Source: an uncultured Selenomonadaceae bacterium | Lineage (GTDB): Bacteria; Bacillota; Negativicutes; Selenomonadales; Selenomonadaceae | DNA: 7,492 bases | Assembly: GCA_958415865.1 (NCBI GenBank) | Contig: CATYZV010000080.1 | Location: forward strand, 1 to 7,492 | Direction of reading: 5' to 3' | Part shown: positions 1-5,552 of the stretch, piece after piece | Numbering within the stretch: the stretch's first letter is position 1 | How the letters are laid out: every line of letters starts with the position of its first letter | Made by a program: the position numbers and the translations under genes | The notes under the pieces: generated by a model | What the model was told of the DNA's origin: nothing | Database searches by the model: none | The model's input: the letters and a program-made list of their open reading frames with translations, nothing else

Positions 1-42
1 GGAAGAAAGATGTTGTTATAATTAAAATTTATCAATTAATAC

Positions 43-72
43 TTGGATATGGATATTCGTTTATGGTATAAT
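43..72 (+). promoter_or_regulatory. Predicted promoter of the lysR-type gene
   Basis: A perfect -10 hexamer TATAAT (67-72) is preceded by the extended -10 dinucleotide TG (64-65). A weak -35, TTGGAT (43-48), sits at an 18-base spacing. The predicted start near 79 gives a leader of about 75 bases. The rest of 1-153 is AT-rich with no coding sequence that I can support. Confidence 0.6.
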
Positions 73-114
73 AAGCATATGATATGATTAATTTTATTTA
101 TGATGAAGGGAATA

Positions 115-135
115 CTAAGACAAGATTGTCTTTAG
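115..135 (+). repeat. Inverted repeat in the lysR leader, abutting the ribosome binding site
   Basis: AAGACAA (117-123) and TTGTCTT (126-132) are perfect 7-base inverted arms separated by GA. With one bulged T the pairing extends to CTA/TAG (115-135). It lies downstream of the predicted transcription start and its 3' edge touches the AGAGGGGG purine tract (134-141). It could be a regulator operator (for example autoregulation) or an RNA hairpin affecting translation; the two-base loop makes a tight DNA palindrome more natural than a full-length RNA stem. Confidence 0.5.
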
Positions 136-153
136 AGGGGGATAATTAGAACT

Positions 154-1029
154 ATGGAATTAAAACAGCTCGAGTACTTTCAAATGACAAGCCGCTTGAA
201 AAACATCACGAGAGCCGCCAAAAGACTGTCAGTATCGCAGCCGAACATCACTGTAGCAATAAAGAAACTGGAGGCAGAATTAGGCATTCAGCTGTTCGAG
301 CGCAGCCAGAAGCAGCTGACCTTAACGCCTGAAGGGACTGTTTTTCTAAACCGCATCGAGCTTGCCCTGCGCAATATTCAAGACGCTGTGCTGGAAGTCA
401 ACGATTACAAGCAGCTGCAGAAAGGCACTATCAAAATAGGCATTCCGTCTATGATCGGCGCGTATCTGTTTCCGAAGATCTTCTCCGGCTTTCAGAAGAA
501 ATTTTCCCATCTGGATATCTACCTGTACGAAAAAGGCTCTATGTCCATCCGCCAGTCTCTCGAACGCGATGAGCTGGATTTTGGCATAGTCATAATCTCC
601 AATGCCTCGCCGAGCCTAGAGCTGCTGCCGATGTCCACAAATCAGGTGGTGGCGTGCGTGCCGCAGGATTCGCCGCTGGCGCAGAAAGACTTCTTCTCTT
701 GGTCGGATGTTACCAACAGCGATATCATAATGATGAAGGAAGGCTCTTTCATCCGCAATATGATGCTGAATAAATTCAAGGACAACAATATAAAGCCTAA
801 TATCATCCTCGAATCGAATCAGATCGAAACGATAAAAGGCTTGATCTCCAGCAATGTCGGCATGACGTTCCTGCTCGATTTCATCGTCAAGGACTCGCCC
901 AAGATCAAAATGCTGCCGCTGGAAAAACCCATCTTTGTCGATGTAGGCCTCGCTTGGAAGAAAGACCGCTACATCTCCAAGGCAGCGCAGTCTTTCATCA
1001 ATTTCTGCCAGAATACGCTAAATAAATAA
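154..1029 (+). CDS. LysR-family transcriptional regulator
   Basis: This is a 291-residue DNA-binding regulator of normal LysR length. The N-terminus carries the classic winged helix-turn-helix: residues 1-60 hold the LKQLEYF start, AAKRLSVSQP and the LGIQLFER wing, with recognition residues around 18-37. A linker helix spans about 60-88. From about residue 90 (GTIKIGIPS) to the end lies the periplasmic-binding-protein-like effector domain. The start at 154 gives the canonical LysR N-terminus; a purine-rich AGAGGGGG lies 12 bases upstream, a slightly long spacing. The gene stands alone and converges on sepF, so its target is not evident; any divergent partner would lie left of the window. LysR proteins usually bind a small metabolite and activate a neighbouring gene. 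The family call is secure, but ligand and regulon cannot be read from the sequence. Confidence 0.95.
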   Translation: MELKQLEYFQMTSRLKNITRAAKRLSVSQPNITVAIKKLEAELGIQLFERSQKQLTLTPEGTVFLNRIELALRNIQDAVLEVNDYKQLQKGTIKIGIPSMIGAYLFPKIFSGFQKKFSHLDIYLYEKGSMSIRQSLERDELDFGIVIISNASPSLELLPMSTNQVVACVPQDSPLAQKDFFSWSDVTNSDIIMMKEGSFIRNMMLNKFKDNNIKPNIILESNQIETIKGLISSNVGMTFLLDFIVKDSPKIKMLPLEKPIFVDVGLAWKKDRYISKAAQSFINFCQNTLNK

Positions 1030-1041
1030 GCCACGGTTTAA

Positions 1042-1101
1042 AAAAAGCATCTGCTTTATCTCATGATTTAAAAATCATCGGAAATAAAGCAGATGCTTTT
1101 T
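1042..1101. terminator. Bidirectional intrinsic terminator between lysR and sepF
   Basis: Perfect 18-base inverted arms at 1042-1059 and 1084-1101 (core GCATCTGCTTTAT) begin with an A-run and end with a T-run, so both strands read as a stem followed by U residues. The apical region contains a second perfect 7-base stem, ATGATTT/AAATCAT (1063-1069 with 1072-1078). It starts 12 bases after the lysR stop and 9 bases from the sepF stop, and serves both convergent genes. Confidence 0.9.
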
Positions 1102-1110
1102 CATTCAGCT

Positions 1111-1605
1111 TCAATTTTTCTGTGCAGCGGCGATGGATTCAATCGTAACTCCCTTAGGCACGTAGAGAACCATGTTGGCGGAAATGCGCCTTACTGAGCC
1201 GTCGAGCACGTAGCAGGCACCGTTCATGAAGTCGCAGATGCGGACTTGTTCGCTGTACTCGATTTTTTCAAAATTCATCAGCACAGTCTTGGATGCCTTG
1301 AGCGTATCAGCTGCTACTTTCGTATCGTTGAAGTTAGCCGGTTCAAATACAAGAATGTTCATCTTGGGATGCTTGTAGACGCGCAGCGGTTCGCGCTTTT
1401 TTTCTTCAGGCTGTTCTTCTTCGCTGTAGTCTCCGTAGTACGGATCAGCGACTTCACCGCCGTTGGCAACCTTTCTGCTGTTACCGGCTATTCTGCCTGC
1501 CGCAGTGTTCTTCTTTTCATTTTGTTCTTCAGTTTCAGCCACATTTTCTTCGACTTCTTCTGTCGGAAGGATGAAACCTGCTATCTTCGATAAGAGATCT
1601 GCCAT
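1111..1605 (-). CDS. sepF: Cell division protein SepF
   Basis: This 164-residue protein matches SepF in length and architecture. Residues 1-13 (ADLLSKIAGFIL) form an amphipathic helix of the kind that anchors SepF to the membrane. Residues 15-72 are a highly charged Glu/Lys-rich linker. Residues 73-160 form the SepF/DUF552 core, with VYKHP, ILVFEP, a TVLMNFE strand, the RICDFMNGACYVLDGS signature (122-137) and a final SANMVLYVPKGV strand. In Bacillota and related phyla SepF binds the FtsZ C-terminal tail, tethers and bundles FtsZ filaments at midcell, and partly overlaps in role with FtsA. The start is supported by GAGGTGA (complement 1610-1616) just upstream of ATG. It appears monocistronic here, with its own promoter and terminator, and not beside ylmE, ylmG or divIVA, its common neighbours. 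Confidence 0.95.
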   Translation of the reverse strand: MADLLSKIAGFILPTEEVEENVAETEEQNEKKNTAAGRIAGNSRKVANGGEVADPYYGDYSEEEQPEEKKREPLRVYKHPKMNILVFEPANFNDTKVAADTLKASKTVLMNFEKIEYSEQVRICDFMNGACYVLDGSVRRISANMVLYVPKGVTIESIAAAQKN

Positions 1606-1656
1606 AATATCACCTCAAATAATCTTAATGCAGCTTATGATTCTATATATAATCTC

Positions 1657-1685
1657 ATTATAGCAAAAATCCGGCGAATTGTCTG
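1657..1685 (-). promoter_or_regulatory. Predicted promoter of sepF
   Basis: On the minus strand a perfect TATAAT (complement 1657-1662) is preceded by TGC, an extended -10. CAGACA (complement 1680-1685, four of six matches to TTGACA) sits at exactly 17 bases. The predicted start near 1650 gives a leader of about 45 bases. The remaining DNA from 1686 to 1757 shows no further signal that I can support. Confidence 0.7.
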
Positions 1686-1757
1686 CTAATATGGATTATT
1701 TCTCTGCATAAATTGAAAATCCTGCAATCTCAGTGAAAAACTCTGTTTCCATATAGC

Positions 1758-1787
1758 AAAAACGGCAGCAGACGATGCCGCTGCCGT
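1758..1787 (-). terminator. Intrinsic terminator of typA
   Basis: The inverted arms ACGGCAGC (1762-1769) and GCTGCCGT (1780-1787) flank a 10-base loop. Read on the minus strand, the GC-rich stem runs into five T residues (complement 1758-1762). It begins 23 bases past the typA stop codon and insulates sepF from typA transcription. Confidence 0.85.
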
Positions 1788-1810
1788 CATTGGCTTGTAT
1801 TTATGCGATA

Positions 1811-3625
1811 TTATTTTGCGTTTTTGCGCATACGGCCGCGCTGAGATCTGTCGAGGATGGATTTGCGCAGGCGGATGCTTTCCGGCGTTACTTCGACCAT
1901 TTCATCTTCATTGATGAATTCCAGTGCCTGTTCAAGGCTCAGAATGCGGGGCGGAGTAAGGCGGATTGCTTCGTCAGAAGAAGACGAACGCATATTCGAT
2001 ACATTTTTCTTCTTGCAGGGATTTACGTCCATATCGAGTTCGCGGGTATTTTCACCGATGATCATGCCTTCGTAAACCATCTGGTTAGGGGAGATGAACA
2101 TCGTGCCGCGGTCCTGCAGCGTATAGATGCCGTAAGGAGTAGTTTCACCCTGTTCAAATGCTACGAGAGAGCCGCGGCTGCGTCCCGGGATGTCGCCTTT
2201 GTACGGTGCATATCCGCGGAATACGTGGTTCATGATGCCGTTGCCCTTGGTATTGGTCAAGAATTCAGAGCGGAAGCCGATGAGGCCGCGTGCCGGAATA
2301 GTGAATTCAAGGCGCAGATAGCCTTTGAGTTCCGTCATGTTGGACAGTTCAGCTTTGCGCGTGCCGAGCGATTCCATTACGGTGCCCATGAATTCCTGCG
2401 GTACTTCGATAGTGAGGTTTTCAATAGGTTCGCACTTCTGTCCGTTGATTTCCTTGTAGATAACTTCCGGCTTGCCGATCTGGAGTTCGTAGCCTTCGCG
2501 GCGCATTGTTTCAATCAAGATGGACAGATGCAGTTCGCCGCGGCCGGATACTTTGAACGTATCGGGGCTGTCGGTTTCTTCTACGCGCAGAGAAACGTTC
2601 GTTTCCGTTTCTTTAAACAGGCGTTCGCGCAGATGGCGGGAAGTTACGAACTGGCCTTCGCGTCCTGCAAACGGGCTGGTATTTACGCCGAATGTCATAG
2701 ACAGCGTAGGTTCGTCGATGTTGATGCTGGGCAGAGCTTCCGGATTTTCAGCGTCGGCGATGGTGTGGCCGATGCTTGCGCTGGGCAGGCCGGTCAAAGC
2801 AACGATTTCACCGAGTTCAGCTTCGGGCACTTCCACGCGGTTGAGGCCCTGATATACGAATACTTTGCCGATGCGTTCCTTCGTTTCGCTGTCGCCGTTG
2901 ATTACAACGACATTCTGGCCTTCTTTGACCTTGCCGCGCATGATGCGGCCGATAGCTACGCGGCCGACGTAATCGTCAGAGTCGAGCGTCGTTACCATCA
3001 TCTGGAGCGGTCCTTCAATATCGCCTTGCGGTGCAGGAATTTCTTTTACGAGCAGGTCCATCAGAGGTTCAAGCGTCGTGCTGTCATCGTCGAGGTCGAG
3101 CTTTGCAATGCCGTCGCGGGCGATAGCGTAAACTACGGGGAAGTCGAGCTGATCATCGTCAGCACCGAGTTCCATGAACAGTTCGAGCACTTCATCGTAA
3201 ACATCGTCGATGCGGCGGTCAGGACGGTCGATCTTGTTGATTACAACGATAGGCTTCAAGCCCTGTTCGAGAGCTTTGCGCAGCACGTATTTCGTCTGCG
3301 GCATAGGACCTTCCGATGCGTCGACGAGCAGCAGAACGCCGTCGACCATGTTCAGCACGCGTTCAACTTCGCCGCCGAAGTCAGCATGGCCCGGGGTGTC
3401 GACGATGTTGATTTTAATGCCCTTGTACATGATGGCTGTATTCTTGGACAAAATGGTAATACCGCGTTCACGTTCAATGGCGTTGGAGTCCATTACGCGA
3501 TCTTCCACCTGCTGATTAGCGCGGAAGACATGGCTCTGCTTGAGCATGGCATCGACGAGCGTCGTCTTGCCGTGGTCGACATGAGCTATGATAGCGACAT
3601 TTCTCAATTTGCTGTTGGTAAACAA
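1811..3625 (-). CDS. typA: Ribosome-associated GTPase TypA/BipA
   Basis: This is a full-length (604-residue) translational GTPase. The G domain shows G1 AHVDHGKTT (14-22), the switch I region RERGITI (52-58), G3 DTPGH (76-80) and G4 NKID (130-133). An EF-Tu-like beta-barrel follows from about 205, then EF-G domain III- and V-like parts ([15 protein letters not shown] near 405). The BipA-specific C-terminal domain includes [15 protein letters not shown] and [14 protein letters not shown], and the tail is basic. TypA binds the ribosome at the EF-G site and is needed for 50S assembly or translation under cold and other stress. The start is a TTG at 3623-3625: AGGAGG (complement 3634-3639) sits 8 bases upstream and [15 protein letters not shown] aligns with the usual N-terminus. 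It lies downstream of rbgA, another ribosome-assembly GTPase, on the same strand. Confidence 0.97.
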   Translation of the reverse strand: MFTNSKLRNVAIIAHVDHGKTTLVDAMLKQSHVFRANQQVEDRVMDSNAIERERGITILSKNTAIMYKGIKINIVDTPGHADFGGEVERVLNMVDGVLLLVDASEGPMPQTKYVLRKALEQGLKPIVVINKIDRPDRRIDDVYDEVLELFMELGADDDQLDFPVVYAIARDGIAKLDLDDDSTTLEPLMDLLVKEIPAPQGDIEGPLQMMVTTLDSDDYVGRVAIGRIMRGKVKEGQNVVVINGDSETKERIGKVFVYQGLNRVEVPEAELGEIVALTGLPSASIGHTIADAENPEALPSINIDEPTLSMTFGVNTSPFAGREGQFVTSRHLRERLFKETETNVSLRVEETDSPDTFKVSGRGELHLSILIETMRREGYELQIGKPEVIYKEINGQKCEPIENLTIEVPQEFMGTVMESLGTRKAELSNMTELKGYLRLEFTIPARGLIGFRSEFLTNTKGNGIMNHVFRGYAPYKGDIPGRSRGSLVAFEQGETTPYGIYTLQDRGTMFISPNQMVYEGMIIGENTRELDMDVNPCKKKNVSNMRSSSSDEAIRLTPPRILSLEQALEFINEDEMVEVTPESIRLRKSILDRSQRGRMRKNAK

Positions 3626-3639
3626 AAAAAATTCCTCCT
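3623..3639 (-). promoter_or_regulatory. typA ribosome binding site with TTG start
   Basis: On the minus strand, AGGAGG (complement 3634-3639) is followed by AA, six T residues and then TTG. The spacing is 8 bases, ideal for the TTG, and there is no ATG or GTG nearby that would keep the N-terminus. The eight-T tract running into the start codon is unusual. Confidence 0.85.
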
Positions 3640-3687
3640 AAAATCTAATTCAGTGAGTTTACAAAAAAAATAAAATATCTTCCTCTT

Positions 3688-3716
3688 AGTGTAGTATATG
3701 AAGCGGATTCTGTCAA
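3688..3716 (-). promoter_or_regulatory. Predicted promoter of typA
   Basis: On the minus strand a perfect TTGACA (complement 3711-3716) is followed after exactly 17 bases by TACACT (complement 3688-3693, four of six matches). The predicted start near 3681 gives a leader of about 55 bases. It lies in the 133-base gap after rbgA, where I find no stem-loop terminator; the gap also holds a short direct repeat, TTATGC (3734-3739 and 3745-3750). Confidence 0.75.
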
Positions 3717-3758
3717 ATACAAGCTGGTATTTTTTATGCACATTTTATGCCAAAGTTT

Positions 3759-4637
3759 TCAAGGCTCTTCCAGCGAAATGCAGCCGAGCTTTCCGGCGCG
3801 GAAATCCTTGAGCACGGCAATAGCGGTCTTTTCGCCGTCGACGATGCCGCCCTTTTGCAGAAAACCGCGCTTTTTGCCCACAGCGGCAAATAAATCCTCC
3901 TGCGTCTCAGGAAAATCAGCCATGTCAATGCGCCAGCGTTCACAGATATTGGCAGCATAATGATCTTTGAGCCGCCAGAGCAGCAGCTGTGCCGCGTGCT
4001 CAATGTCATAGACCTCATCGCTTATCGCACCGGTAAAGGCGAGATTCAGCCCGACTTCAGGATCTTCAAACTTGGGCCAGAGGATGCCCGGCGTATCGAG
4101 CAGATCGATATTGCCCTTGATTTTAATCCACTGCTTGGCGCGGGTAACGCCCGGGCGGTCGGCAGTCTTCAGCGACGCACTGCCGGACAGTCGGTTGATA
4201 AGAGACGACTTGCCCACATTAGGGATGCCAACTATCATGACACGGGCATTGCGCGGCTTGGCACCGGCGCGGGCGAATTTTGCCGTCTTTACGCGAGCCA
4301 GCTCATTGACAGCCGCCGTCAGAGGGCGCAGCCCTTTGCCGCTCAGCGAATTGATCTTGACCACGCTGGAGCCGTTTTCCCTGAAATGCGCTTCCCACCT
4401 GCTGACCACCGCCGGGTCTGCCAAGTCGATTTTATTGAGCGCGACGAGATGAGGCTTTTTCCCGATGAGCTCCCGCAAGACAGGATTGGCACTGCTGCGC
4501 GGTATGCGGGCATCCAATAGCTCTATGACCACATCCACCAGCTTTAGGTTGTCCGTAATAATCCGCCGTGCCTTCGCCATATGCCCCGGGAACCAGTTAA
4601 GCTGTGCCAGCGTTCCTAAATCATCCTGCATCTGCAT
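3759..4637 (-). CDS. rbgA: Ribosome biogenesis GTPase RbgA/YlqF
   Basis: This 292-residue protein has the circularly permuted GTPase order typical of the YlqF/YawG group. The N-terminal signature NWFPGHM (14-20) and LLDARIP come first. Then G4 NKID (68-71), a G5-like INSLSGKG, the P-loop GIPNVGKSS (137-145), switch threonine PGVT (162-165) and G3 DTPGILWPKF (181-190). The C-terminal helical RNA-binding domain spans roughly 205-292. RbgA drives late 50S subunit maturation, helping late proteins such as L16 to join the particle. Two in-frame ATGs lie close together (4637 and 4631). The purine tract AAGGAAGG (complement 4642-4649) can serve either, so the start is uncertain by two residues. It is downstream of tetR and upstream of typA, and is not next to rplS, lepB or rnhB as in several Bacillota. 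Confidence 0.95.
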   Translation of the reverse strand: MQMQDDLGTLAQLNWFPGHMAKARRIITDNLKLVDVVIELLDARIPRSSANPVLRELIGKKPHLVALNKIDLADPAVVSRWEAHFRENGSSVVKINSLSGKGLRPLTAAVNELARVKTAKFARAGAKPRNARVMIVGIPNVGKSSLINRLSGSASLKTADRPGVTRAKQWIKIKGNIDLLDTPGILWPKFEDPEVGLNLAFTGAISDEVYDIEHAAQLLLWRLKDHYAANICERWRIDMADFPETQEDLFAAVGKKRGFLQKGGIVDGEKTAIAVLKDFRAGKLGCISLEEP

Positions 4638-4675
4638 CTTTCCTTCCTTATAATATATACAGACTGAAATTCAAC

Positions 4676-4702
4676 AAAAAAGGAGAGTGAAAAACACTCC
4701 CC
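4676..4702 (-). terminator. Terminator-type hairpin between tetR and rbgA
   Basis: On the minus strand the RNA reads GGGGAGUG, a loop of five U, CACUCUCC and then six U (complement 4676-4681). The stem arms are 4695-4702 and 4682-4689: eight pairs, one a G-U wobble. It is a credible intrinsic terminator for tetR, ending about 80 bases past its stop. It also lies downstream of a strong predicted promoter (4727-4755), so it may act as an attenuator in the rbgA leader. Confidence 0.75.
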
Positions 4703-4726
4703 ATTCGAATTCTAAATATGCTTATT

Positions 4727-4755
4727 ATGATATAACAAGCCCTTGGCTTTGTCAA
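4727..4755 (-). promoter_or_regulatory. Strong predicted promoter upstream of rbgA
   Basis: On the minus strand a perfect TTGACA (complement 4750-4755) and TATCAT (complement 4727-4732, five of six matches) are separated by exactly 17 bases. The spacer contains AAGCC-AAG-GGCTT, a small perfect inverted repeat that could be an operator or chance. The predicted start near 4720 would give rbgA a leader of about 82 bases containing the hairpin at 4676-4702. Confidence 0.7.
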
Positions 4756-4780
4756 TACATCTTAGCTCGCTTTTTAGCTG

Positions 4781-5344
4781 TCAGATCACCGGTATTATCA
4801 CCCGTTCAAAATAGCGTGAAAGCTCTTCCGGCGATTCTTGCAGATTATGTTCAATCCACCACTGCACCATGCTGATGAAACTGCACGAGATGTGATTGAC
4901 CAAGAATTTTTCCGGCACGTAGATATTCTGCGGCTTCACCTTTTCAAAGACGTGGACTTCTATCAAATCGTTCAAATCGGGCTTGAAATACGATAAAAAG
5001 ATATCGCTGCTGTCGTCGGAGAGCAGGCGCACCGTGTTTTTCTGATTGTCGCGCAGATGGTACAGTATGTGCGTGAACAGCACTTTAGGATCGCTGACCT
5101 TTAGAGAAAAATCGTGCGTCGCTTCGGCAAACAATTTGCGTGCGGCTACATGGTCAAACAAGTTAGTGCACATTCCCTTCAATAAATAATCCTTCGTTTC
5201 AAAATGGGCATAAAAAGTACTGCGGCTGATGCACGCTTGGTCGATGATTTCCTGCACGGTGATCTTGGGATACGCTTTGGCGGCAAGCAATGTCATAAAA
5301 GCCTGCAAAATCGCCTCTTGTGTTTTTTTCTGCCGTCTATCCAT
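4781..5344 (-). CDS. TetR/AcrR-family transcriptional regulator
   Basis: This is a 187-residue TetR-type regulator, counted from the ATG at 5344. Residues 1-50 form the DNA-binding domain: TQEAILQAFMTLLA as helix 1, ITVQEIIDQACISRSTFYAHF (28-48) as the helix-turn-helix, and FETKDYLL starting the next helix. Residues 60-187 are a helical ligand-binding and dimerisation domain ending in MVQWWIEHNLQESPEELSRYFERV, common in the TetR C-terminal families. A GTG nine bases further upstream would overlap the AGGAG site (complement 5353-5357), so the ATG, spaced 8 bases from it, is the better start. The gene is divergent from a metal-transport ATPase across about 205 bases holding two palindromes. This suggests it represses that pump, itself or both. 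The ligand is unknown; metal-sensing TetR proteins are less common than drug- or lipid-sensing ones. Confidence 0.93.
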   Translation of the reverse strand: MDRRQKKTQEAILQAFMTLLAAKAYPKITVQEIIDQACISRSTFYAHFETKDYLLKGMCTNLFDHVAARKLFAEATHDFSLKVSDPKVLFTHILYHLRDNQKNTVRLLSDDSSDIFLSYFKPDLNDLIEVHVFEKVKPQNIYVPEKFLVNHISCSFISMVQWWIEHNLQESPEELSRYFERVIIPVI

Positions 5345-5402
5345 GAAAATCACTCCTGATCAATTTGTAATCCTCTGTTAAAATCAAACAAATTTCTCAA
5401 TC

Positions 5403-5418
5403 TGTTCGATATCGTACA
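5403..5418. promoter_or_regulatory. Candidate TetR operator
   Basis: This 16-base palindrome, TGTTCGATATCGTACA, has a perfect 8-base core CGATATCG (5407-5414). Outside one mismatched pair it has matching TGT/ACA ends. It lies 59 bases upstream of the tetR start and just upstream of the ATPase promoter. Its size and symmetry suit a TetR dimer, and position suits autorepression plus control of the divergent gene. Assignment to this TetR is inference. Confidence 0.5.
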
Positions 5419-5436
5419 AAGTAAAAGTTTTGTTTA

Positions 5437-5464
5437 TTGTTCTGTTATAAGAAATAGCTATAAT
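5437..5464 (+). promoter_or_regulatory. Predicted promoter of the P-type ATPase gene
   Basis: A perfect -10 TATAAT (5459-5464) pairs with a partial -35 TTGTTC (5437-5442) at 16 bases. The poor -35 suggests weak basal activity or need for relief of repression. The predicted start is near 5471, just upstream of the palindrome at 5479-5494. Confidence 0.6.
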
Positions 5465-5478
5465 AAAAAGCGTAGAGA

Positions 5479-5494
5479 ATACCCAATAGGGTAT
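5479..5494. promoter_or_regulatory. Palindrome ATACCC-N4-GGGTAT, candidate metal- or sulfur-responsive operator
   Basis: Perfect 6-base inverted arms, ATACCC (5479-5484) and GGGTAT (5489-5494), flank AATA. It begins about 8 bases after the predicted transcription start of the ATPase, a good position for a repressor. The TACCC/GGGTA half-sites resemble those I recall for CsoR/CstR-family repressors of copper and persulfide genes. That likeness is from memory and no such regulator is encoded in the window. Confidence 0.5.
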
Positions 5495-5536
5495 ATAAAT
5501 AATGTAATTCATTTTGAGAAAAATTACAAGATATTT

Positions 5537-5552
5537 AGGAGGAATTTTTATG
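5537..5552 (+). promoter_or_regulatory. Ribosome binding site deciding the ATPase start
   Basis: AGGAGG (5537-5542) is followed by seven bases and then ATG (5550-5552). It is a near-perfect Shine-Dalgarno site and excludes the longer in-frame TTG start at 5514, which has no such site. Confidence 0.9.

Noticed and set aside
1775..3673. A 632-codon open frame on the plus strand opposite almost all of typA
   Set aside because: It mirrors typA exactly. Its translation is a His/Phe/Ala/Asp-rich composition with no recognisable domain, as expected from codon bias on the opposite strand. No ribosome binding site supports its start.
3734..3750. Short direct repeat TTATGC near the rbgA 3' end as a possible terminator or operator
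   Set aside because: The copies are direct, not inverted, form no stem, and are short AT-rich sequence likely to occur by chance.
3960..4520. A 186-codon open frame opposite rbgA
   Set aside because: It lies wholly inside rbgA on the other strand, has no known motif and no promoter or ribosome binding site; it is a shadow frame.
4687..4875. A 62-codon plus-strand open frame across the tetR-rbgA gap and tetR 3' end
   Set aside because: It has no convincing ribosome binding site, overlaps tetR antisense and ends inside it; not supported as a small gene.
5345..5353. The longer tetR start at GTG 5353
   Set aside because: The GTG overlaps the AGGAG sequence that would have to act as its ribosome binding site. 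The ATG at 5344 has ideal spacing.
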